From an uncultured Eubacteriales bacterium (GTDB taxonomy: Bacteria; Bacillota; Clostridia; Christensenellales; CAG-917), in NCBI GenBank assembly GCA_900553825.1, contig USEV01000030.1:1-7886 (forward strand): DNA of 7,886 nucleotides, read 5' to 3'. A model generated the notes under the pieces. That model was not told the DNA's origin, ran no database searches, and saw only the letters and a list, made by a program, of their open reading frames with translations. Each line of letters opens with the position of its first letter. The first letter of the stretch is position 1. The position numbers were made by a program, and so were the translations under genes. This document shows positions 1 to 4,796 of the stretch, in pieces.

Positions 1-354
1 GAAAAAGAGGACGAGTGCGGTGAGCAGGAAAGTGATGACCGCCATGATGAACGCGCCCCAGTCTATGTAGACGGATTTCGCAAGGTCCGCAAGCGCCGGG
101 TCGGCGTTGTATGCCGCAAGCGAAAGCTCCACGCCGTCCGTGGTGCGGGGCACGAGCATGGTGATGAGCCCGCTCACGCCTTCGCCTATGGGCACGGCGT
201 TGATGAGGGGCTTGAGTATGCTGTTGACAACCGCGTTCACGATTGCGGTGAAAGCGGCACCGATAATCATACCCACTGCAAGCCCCATGACATTGCCGCG
301 GGTGATGAACTGCTTGAACTCCGAGAGGAGCTTGGGCATCTTCGGTTGCTTCAT
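1..354 (-). CDS. mscL: Large-conductance mechanosensitive channel MscL (C-terminus cut off by window edge)
   Basis: MscL forms a homopentameric channel in the inner membrane that opens under extreme membrane tension and releases solutes during hypo-osmotic shock. The first 118 residues are visible and the frame is open to base 1. They show the amphipathic N-terminal helix (KLLSEFKQFITRGNV, about 9-22), the highly characteristic TM1 stretch GLAVGMIIGAAFTAIVNAVV (24-43), a periplasmic loop, and the start of TM2 with the typical IDWGAFIMAVITFLL (97-111). The rest of TM2 and the cytoplasmic helix lie outside the window. The start ATG (352-354) follows a good GGAGG with a 7-base spacer. An in-frame Met at codon 6 is possible but has no better site. 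The gene is transcribed away from the thiT leader from its own promoter. The family assignment is very secure; only the C-terminal end is missing. Confidence 0.95.
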   Translation of the reverse strand, partial: MKQPKMPKLLSEFKQFITRGNVMGLAVGMIIGAAFTAIVNAVVNSILKPLINAVPIGEGVSGLITMLVPRTTDGVELSLAAYNADPALADLAKSVYIDWGAFIMAVITFLLTALVLFF

Positions 355-409
355 TTGTGATCCTCCCTGGGGGCGAAAGCGCATGCTCACGCGACCCCGA
401 ATTGTAGGT

Positions 410-438
410 ATTATACACTCTCGGACGAATAAAAGCAA
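410..438 (-). promoter_or_regulatory. Predicted sigma-A-type promoter of mscL
   Basis: Read on the minus strand, a perfect TATAAT (410-415) sits 17 bases downstream of a weak -35 hexamer, TTGCTT (433-438). Transcription would begin near 403, giving a leader of about 50 bases before the mscL start. The -10 and spacing are good but the -35 matches only half of the consensus. This is inferred from sequence only. Confidence 0.55.
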
Positions 439-460
439 CAAAATTACCCACATACCCGCA

Positions 461-512
461 CCCGCTCCCGACGCGCGGGGAAGCGGGGGAGTGCGGCGCG
501 TGCCCGCGCCGC
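461..512. other. Two consecutive GC-rich hairpins between the mscL and thiT promoters
   Basis: The first is an imperfect inverted repeat: CCCGCT+CCCG (461-470) faces CGGG (476-479) and AGCGGG (482-487), with a two-base bulge. The second is a perfect 8-bp stem, GCGGCGCG (493-500) with CGCGCCGC (505-512) and loop TGCC. Neither has a T-run on either strand, so they do not look like intrinsic terminators. They lie in untranscribed sequence between two divergent promoters. Their function is unknown; they could be protein-binding sites or an accident of high GC. Apart from these and the promoters I see nothing else in 439-547. Confidence 0.45.
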
Positions 513-547
513 CTCGCAAAATTGCCCCCGAACGCGGCTTTACACGC

Positions 548-576
548 TTGACAACACGGCGGCAGGGTGCTAATAT
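548..576 (+). promoter_or_regulatory. Strong predicted promoter driving the TPP riboswitch and thiT
   Basis: A perfect -35 TTGACA (548-553) is followed, after an optimal 17-base spacer, by TAATAT (571-576), a 4-of-6 match to the -10 consensus. Transcription would start at about 582-584, exactly at the 5' edge of the riboswitch P1 stem. That positional agreement supports both calls. Confidence 0.8.
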
Positions 577-580
577 GAGC

Positions 581-650
581 GTGCTAGGGGTGCCGAAAGG
601 CTGAGATTATACCCTTCAACTTGTGAGATAATCCTCGCGTAAGGAAGCAA
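581..650 (+). promoter_or_regulatory. TPP riboswitch (THI element)
   Basis: This is an RNA aptamer that binds thiamine pyrophosphate and shuts off expression of thiamine genes. The conserved blocks are present in order: GGGGTGC (587-593), CTGAGA (601-606), ACCC (611-614), GATAAT (627-632), and GCGTAAGGAA (637-646), which corresponds to the usual GCGTAGGGAA. GGGGT can pair with ACCC to form P2, and TGCT (582-585) can pair with AGCA (646-649) to close a short P1. It lies just after a strong promoter and before a terminator and thiT, a thiamine transporter, which is the expected regulon. The P3 arm is short, as in many bacterial versions. Identification is by eye from the conserved core; a covariance-model search would fix the exact ends. 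Confidence 0.92.
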
Positions 651-673
651 ACCCACAATTCCTTTTGTTGAAC

Positions 674-696
674 ACCCCGGCGACCCCGGGGTTTTT
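674..696 (+). terminator. Intrinsic terminator forming the riboswitch expression platform
   Basis: ACCCCGG (674-680) pairs perfectly with CCGGGGT (686-692) across a 5-base loop, and is followed by TTTT (693-696) and further T-rich sequence (GATTT). It lies 24 bases after the aptamer and 55 bases before the thiT start codon, so it fits TPP-induced premature termination. A competing fold is visible. The aptamer's GGGGTG (587-592) is fully complementary to CACCCC (673-678) and could sequester the 5' arm when TPP is absent. AAGGAA (641-646) is complementary to TTCCTT (659-664) and would break P1. The antiterminator pairings are inference. Confidence 0.8.
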
Positions 697-710
697 GATT
701 TCCCCGCAAC

Positions 711-733
711 GAGAAAAAAGCCGCGCAAGCGGC
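711..733 (-). terminator. Possible minus-strand intrinsic terminator in the thiT leader
   Basis: On the minus strand the sequence reads GCCGC, loop TTGC, GCGGC (733 to 720), then TTTTTT and CTC (719 to 711), a compact hairpin plus U-tract. On the plus strand the same element is an A-run followed by a hairpin with a GCAA tetraloop just upstream of the thiT ribosome binding site, and it lacks a downstream T-run. It could stop antisense transcription reading through thiT from the minus-strand operon before it reaches mscL. The stem is only 5 bp. Confidence 0.45.
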
Positions 734-751
734 ACGCATAGGGAGGTAAAG

Positions 752-2083
752 ATGATTTCGGACATTATTTCGGCAGTCGAAGTAGACAAGCTCACCGACG
801 GGCAGCTTGACGACCTCATCGCCGGCGGCGGCGAGGATGTCGCCAACGCGGTCGGCGAAAAGATTTCCAGGCTTTTCGACGGGCTTATCGGGGGCATGGG
901 CTTTGCAATCCTCTACACCGTGGTCGCGCTCGTCGCGCTCGGCATAGTGGTGGGCGTGTTGCTCTACTTCTTCCGCCGCGAGAGGCTCAAGGACTACGCC
1001 AAGGTCTGCTTCGGCGTCGTCGCGGGCTTCGCAATCATAGCCACGGTGCTCATGGCGTTTGTCACTTTCTATCAGATTCAGAACTACGACGGCGGCTCGC
1101 CCGACGCGCTGTTCAAGCCCATTCTCTCGCTCGTGTGCATAGCCGTCGGCGGCGGTTGCCTCATGGGCATCGGCTCGCTCTTCAGCAAGCTCGCGGTCAA
1201 GGTCGCGGCAGGCATCACCGGCGCGGGAATGCTCGCCGCGTTCATCGCCGCCATGGTGCTCATGACCCGCTACTACAACGAAAGCCAGGCGGAGTGGTAT
1301 CCCTCGCTCAGCACTACGGGGCTTGCCGTCACCACCGCACTCGCCATAGTCGTGCTCGTCGTCGCCTTCGTCTTTGGCAAGAAAAAGGATGTCAGCGACA
1401 CCCGCGCAATCGTCTACGGCGCAATCTCCATCGCAATGGCGTTCGCGCTGTCGTACGCACGCTTCATCCACCTGCCGCAGGGCGGCTCCGTGACCTTCGC
1501 GAGCCTCCTCCCGCTCATGATTTACTGCGCGATGTTCGGCACCCGCCGCGGCATAGTGGTGTGCCTCATCTACGGCTTTTTGCAGGCTCTGCAGGACACA
1601 TACATCATCCACCCGTTGCAATTCCTCATCGACTATCCGCTCGCATTCGGCATGATAGGCGTCAGCGGCTTTTTCTTCGAGCGCACCCCGCTCAGGAAAA
1701 ACAAAATCGTGGCGTTTGCGGTTGGCGCAATCGTCGCGGTGACGCTACGCTATGCCTGCCACATCTGCTCGGGCGTCTTTGCCTTTGCGGACTACGCCGA
1801 CCTTGAAAAGTACGACACCGCTGTTGCGTATTCCTTCGGGTACAATTCCTTCACCATGGTAGACCTCGCCATCGACCTCGCCGCGGGCATATTCCTGTTC
1901 CTGTCCAAGGCGTTCAGGCGTCAGATGGACATCGCCGTGCAACCCGCTTCGGGAGCTGCGCTTGACGATGTGGATTTCGACGACGACGAGGAAGCGGCGC
2001 CCGAGAGCGGGCAAAACAAAAGCGACTCCGCAAGCGATGGCGAAGCCGCGCACACCGAGGACAGCGACGGGTCCACGGATTGA
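752..2083 (+). CDS. thiT: Thiamine ECF transporter S-component ThiT with N-terminal membrane extension and acidic tail
   Basis: ThiT is the membrane substrate-binding subunit that captures thiamine and joins a shared ECF ATPase module, which is not in this window. The start ATG (752-754) follows GGGAGG with a 5-base spacer, giving 443 residues; in-frame TTG codons upstream fall inside the terminator. The ThiT domain occupies about 215-392 and has HLPQGGSVTFASLLPL (240-255), HPLQFLIDYPLAFG (287-300), RYACHICSG (333-341) and YSFGYN (360-365). His337, Tyr360 and Asn365 fit the positions of known thiamine contacts. Before it lie about 210 residues with some five hydrophobic segments (roughly 50-74, 84-106, 123-144, 149-171, 189-209), although the ordinary protein is only about 180-200 residues long. 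After it comes a hydrophilic, very acidic tail (about 396-443; DDVDFDDDEE). The riboswitch upstream corroborates the function. The role of the extension is unknown. Confidence 0.9.
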   Translation: MISDIISAVEVDKLTDGQLDDLIAGGGEDVANAVGEKISRLFDGLIGGMGFAILYTVVALVALGIVVGVLLYFFRRERLKDYAKVCFGVVAGFAIIATVLMAFVTFYQIQNYDGGSPDALFKPILSLVCIAVGGGCLMGIGSLFSKLAVKVAAGITGAGMLAAFIAAMVLMTRYYNESQAEWYPSLSTTGLAVTTALAIVVLVVAFVFGKKKDVSDTRAIVYGAISIAMAFALSYARFIHLPQGGSVTFASLLPLMIYCAMFGTRRGIVVCLIYGFLQALQDTYIIHPLQFLIDYPLAFGMIGVSGFFFERTPLRKNKIVAFAVGAIVAVTLRYACHICSGVFAFADYADLEKYDTAVAYSFGYNSFTMVDLAIDLAAGIFLFLSKAFRRQMDIAVQPASGAALDDVDFDDDEEAAPESGQNKSDSASDGEAAHTEDSDGSTD

Positions 2084-2689
2084 TTAAGTCCTGTTCCTGA
2101 CCACGAAAACCTCGCCCGAAAGCAGGGTGAAGGATACGCGGGGAGCCAAAGCGACATTGGAAATTCCCCGCGTGTCGCACCCCGTGAGGGTGAGGTTTTC
2201 GAGGGGATATTCCACGCCGCGCGCCGCGGTCACCGTGGCATCGCCGCCGTGCGGCACGATTGAAAATGTTTCTCCGACATCTGCCCCGAAAGAAAATTCG
2301 GGGTTTAATTTTGCCGAAACGCCGTAGATTTCCGTCGAAGCGTCCAACGCGCCGGGGCGCATGCCCAGCTTTATGGCGAGCGACATCACGGCGAGGTTGC
2401 CGAGGAAATGGTCGTAACGCCCGCCCGTCACGCCGTAGAACACCACTTCGTCCGCGCCGAGCTCCTTTGCGAAGTACACGGCGGATTCCCCGTCCGTGAA
2501 GTTCTTGTGCGAGTCGTGTTTCAGGAGGGGTATTCCCTCCGGGGCCTCTCCGAGAGAATCCAGGTCGCCCACCAGATAGTCGGGGCGGACGGGGCAGTAG
2601 CGCAACCCGCCGTCGGCGCATATCGTCTTGTCGGCGTCGATTTTCCCGGTCACCGGCGTGCCGCTGTTGAGAACAATCGCGATTTTCAT
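2084..2689 (-). CDS. thiN: Thiamine pyrophosphokinase (ThiN/TPK family)
   Basis: This cytoplasmic enzyme transfers pyrophosphate from ATP to thiamine, giving TPP (salvage pathway). The 201-residue product is of normal length. The family's N-terminal catalytic motifs are present: CADGGLRY (24-31), PDYLVGDLDS (36-45), KNFTDGESA (62-70) and TGGRYDHFLGNL (88-99). The C-terminal thiamine-binding domain shows ARGVEYPLENLTL (156-168) and RGISNVAL (174-181). The chosen ATG (2687-2689) begins the first beta strand, MKIAIVLNSG; longer in-frame starts would run into the upstream peptidase gene. It is the last gene of the minus-strand operon, only 5 bases after the peptidase stop. Its TAA (2084-2086) directly abuts the TGA of convergent thiT. 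It uses the thiamine that ThiT imports but is not behind the riboswitch. No clear terminator follows. Confidence 0.95.
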   Translation of the reverse strand: MKIAIVLNSGTPVTGKIDADKTICADGGLRYCPVRPDYLVGDLDSLGEAPEGIPLLKHDSHKNFTDGESAVYFAKELGADEVVFYGVTGGRYDHFLGNLAVMSLAIKLGMRPGALDASTEIYGVSAKLNPEFSFGADVGETFSIVPHGGDATVTAARGVEYPLENLTLTGCDTRGISNVALAPRVSFTLLSGEVFVVRNRT

Positions 2690-2694
2690 TTCTC

Positions 2695-3633
2695 TTACGC
2701 CTCTCCGTCCTCTTCGTAGCACACTTCACAGCCCGCGCCCGATGTTGCGGCGGCGATTATCGCGCGCTCGGTGACATACGCCGCGGCGGTCTGCAACAGC
2801 ATGAAATTGACCACGGGCACCTTGTCCGACGACAGACAGAACACGGTGTCGCCGTCGAAGTCGGTGTGCACGGGACGGATTGCGCGCGCAAGCCCGTCCT
2901 GGGCGGCGGAGGCGAGCTTGTTTGCCCCCACCTTGTCCAGCTTCGCATTGGTGAGCAGGCACCCTATCGTGGTGTTTGCGCCCGCGAACATTTTGAGGAT
3001 TCCGCCCGAAACGATGTGCCTTTCGGTGTCGAGGAAGGAGCCGTCGTTCGCCCTCGCGCCCGCCACGATTTTGCCCTGTTCGGGGTCGAAGACATCGCCC
3101 AGCGCGTTCACCGCGACGATGGCGGTGAGAGTGACGCCCGCAACCTTGACGGTGCACGCCCCGACGCCGGATTTGGCGGCATATTTCTGCCCGCGGATCT
3201 TGCCCAGCGTCGCCCCCTTGCCGACTCCGTTTTGACCCAAAAGCGGGGTTGTGACGGCGTTTTTGCACGCTTCATACCCCATTTTTGCGTCCGGAGCATG
3301 AATTTCCTTTTGGTTGAGGTCGTATATCACCGCCCCTGTCACGAGGGGCACAACCTTGCCCATGGAACGGAATCCCGCTCCCTTTTCGGCAAGGTATTTC
3401 ACCACTCCGTCGCAGGCGGCGAGCCCGTATGCCGAGCCCCCCGTCAGCACCACCGCGTTGACCTTGTCCACCGTCTTTTCGGGGCGGAGTAGATCCGTCT
3501 CGCGCGTGCCGGGGGCGCACCCTCTGCAATCCACGCCGCCGACCGCTCCCTTCTCCGCAAGGATGACCGTGACGCCGGAATACTCGTTCTGCGCTTCGCC
3601 TATCCTGAAGCCCGACGGTATGACTGTTTTCAT
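2695..3633 (-). CDS. P1 family (S58, DmpA-like) aminopeptidase homologue with a questionable nucleophile
   Basis: Members of this family (L-aminopeptidase/D-esterase DmpA, beta-peptidyl aminopeptidase BapA) are self-cleaving N-terminal nucleophile hydrolases that remove N-terminal residues from peptides, amides or esters. The 312-residue protein has the family landmarks: GFRIGEAQ (8-15), CRGCAPGTRETDLL (36-49), LTGGSAYGLAA (63-73), GKGATLGK (138-145), AVNALGDVFDPEQGKIVAGA (174-193), NTTIGCLLTNAKLDK (220-234) and PVHTDFDGDTVF (254-265). The self-cleavage region reads SGVGACTV (155-162). Where I recall relatives having Ser or Thr after the third Gly-like position, this protein has Ala159, followed by Cys160 and Thr161. 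It may therefore be inactive or use a shifted residue. The start ATG follows GGGAGGTG. The gene lies 38 bases after the anSME stop and 5 bases before thiN. The substrate is unknown. Confidence 0.9.
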   Translation of the reverse strand: MKTVIPSGFRIGEAQNEYSGVTVILAEKGAVGGVDCRGCAPGTRETDLLRPEKTVDKVNAVVLTGGSAYGLAACDGVVKYLAEKGAGFRSMGKVVPLVTGAVIYDLNQKEIHAPDAKMGYEACKNAVTTPLLGQNGVGKGATLGKIRGQKYAAKSGVGACTVKVAGVTLTAIVAVNALGDVFDPEQGKIVAGARANDGSFLDTERHIVSGGILKMFAGANTTIGCLLTNAKLDKVGANKLASAAQDGLARAIRPVHTDFDGDTVFCLSSDKVPVVNFMLLQTAAAYVTERAIIAAATSGAGCEVCYEEDGEA

Positions 3634-3644
3634 TTTCACCTCCC

Positions 3645-3673
3645 GTGCGCCTCGCGCACTCGACCTCTCGGTC
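3645..3673 (-). other. Two small hairpins in the anSME-peptidase junction
   Basis: In the 38-base gap between these two operon genes, and overlapping the anSME stop codon, GACC (3662-3665) faces GGTC (3670-3673), and GTGCGC (3645-3650) faces GCGCAC (3654-3659) across three bases. There is no T-run and no promoter-like sequence. In the mRNA the larger stem would sit immediately upstream of the peptidase's GGGAGG. It could affect mRNA stability or translation, or have no role. Confidence 0.35.
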
Positions 3674-4796
3674 AGCTCATTCTTTTCATGTGCGGCAGGG
3701 CGTATTCGAAAAACGCCTTGTGCGCCTCGCACTTGTCGAGGTCAATCCTCTCGCGCTTGCACCCGCCGCCGCACAGGCGGGCGTACTTGCAGCTCTTGCA
3801 CCGTTCCTCTTTTTCCGCCGATTCCGCGAGGAAGCGTTTTGCCCGCTCGCTCTCCTCCATCTCCGCAAACGACATCCCGTGCACATTCCCGAGGCAGTAT
3901 TCGTCCAGACAGTAGAAGTCGCAGGGGTATGTCGCCCCGTCGCCCTCCACCACGAACTGTTGCGAGCAGCTCCCGCCCATTCCGCACTGTTCGGCGCGCC
4001 CGAAGTTGGCAAGCCTCACGAAGTTGTCGAAAAGCCTGACCGAGGTGTATCTGCCGTCAATCATATCTTTCATGTAGAGCGAGAACGCCTTTTTGAGGAA
4101 GTTGAGGTAGCTTTGCTCGGTGAGCGCCCATTCCGCCGTGTCGGGCAGGCTCCCGTCCGCCGCTTCGCGCCCTTTCGCCTCCGTCACATCCGCGGGGCGG
4201 GGGAGGGGCTTGAGCACGGGTATGAACTGCAGGTGGCGGAAGCCGTTTTTTCTGAAGAACGCCCACACCCTCTCTATGTTGTCCGCGACGGGACGGGTGA
4301 GGACGGAGAGCACATTGAACTCCGTGCGGTTTTTCTGCAGGAGCTTTGCGCCCGCGCATATTGCGTCGAAGGCGGGCGAGCCGTCGGCGAAAATCCTGTG
4401 AGAGGTGCGCGTCCTGTCGCCGTCGAGCGAAAGTCCCACGAGCCAGCCCTGCCGCGCAAACAGCTTGCACCACTCGTCGTCGAGCAGGGTGCCGTTGGTC
4501 TGCACCCCCACGCTGACGCGCGAGCCGCGGGTGTTGAGGGTGCGGATGAGCTCCGCCGCGCGCAGGAAGAACTCCTTGCCCGAAAGCAGGGGCTCGCCGC
4601 CCTGGAAGGAGAGGTAGACCGGTGCGCCGTCCGCGTACTCGAACGCGCGCGACAGCGTGCGGGCGAGCGTGTCCTCCGACATCAATCCGTGCGAGGGCGA
4701 TTCGCGCTCCGCCGCGAGGGAGTGATAGAAGCAGTACTCGCACCGCATATTGCAAAGCGAGGACGAGGGCTTCAGCATCACCGAAACAGCCCTCAT
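3672..4796 (-). CDS. Anaerobic sulfatase-maturating enzyme (anSME), radical SAM/SPASM
   Basis: anSME is a cytoplasmic radical-SAM enzyme that oxidises an active-site Cys or Ser of unfolded sulfatases to formylglycine without oxygen. The 374 residues match the usual length of about 370. The SAM-cluster motif CNMRCEYC gives Cys15, Cys19 and Cys22, and GGEP is at 66-69. The SPASM region carries Cys271, 277, 292, 333, 336, 342, 346 and 356, with spacing like the two auxiliary [4Fe-4S] clusters of the Clostridium perfringens enzyme. Asp293, right after Cys292, corresponds to that enzyme's catalytic base. The gene overlaps its obvious substrate, the upstream sulfatase: ATG (4794-4796) shares one base with the sulfatase TGA. 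A GTG one codon earlier (4797-4799) would give a 4-base overlap, and both are served by AGGGGG upstream. Translational coupling is likely. Confidence 0.95.
   Translation of the reverse strand: MRAVSVMLKPSSSLCNMRCEYCFYHSLAAERESPSHGLMSEDTLARTLSRAFEYADGAPVYLSFQGGEPLLSGKEFFLRAAELIRTLNTRGSRVSVGVQTNGTLLDDEWCKLFARQGWLVGLSLDGDRTRTSHRIFADGSPAFDAICAGAKLLQKNRTEFNVLSVLTRPVADNIERVWAFFRKNGFRHLQFIPVLKPLPRPADVTEAKGREAADGSLPDTAEWALTEQSYLNFLKKAFSLYMKDMIDGRYTSVRLFDNFVRLANFGRAEQCGMGGSCSQQFVVEGDGATYPCDFYCLDEYCLGNVHGMSFAEMEESERAKRFLAESAEKEERCKSCKYARLCGGGCKRERIDLDKCEAHKAFFEYALPHMKRMS

Noticed and set aside
107..604. A 165-codon plus-strand frame over mscL and the leader
   Set aside because: It overlaps mscL in antisense, crosses the thiT promoter and riboswitch, and shows no motif.
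665..751. An upstream TTG start extending ThiT by 29 residues
   Set aside because: The extra stretch would be encoded by the terminator and leader, and the ATG at 752 has a much better ribosome binding site.
584..1621. A 345-codon minus-strand frame antisense to thiT
   Set aside because: It is dominated by Glu, Asp, His, Ala and Arg, the mirror of hydrophobic thiT codons, and would begin and end inside other features, including the riboswitch.
2178..2198. CACCC/GGGTG hairpin plus TTTT as a thiT terminator on the plus strand
   Set aside because: The stem is short, the T-run is separated by several purines and interrupted, and it lies well inside thiN coding sequence.
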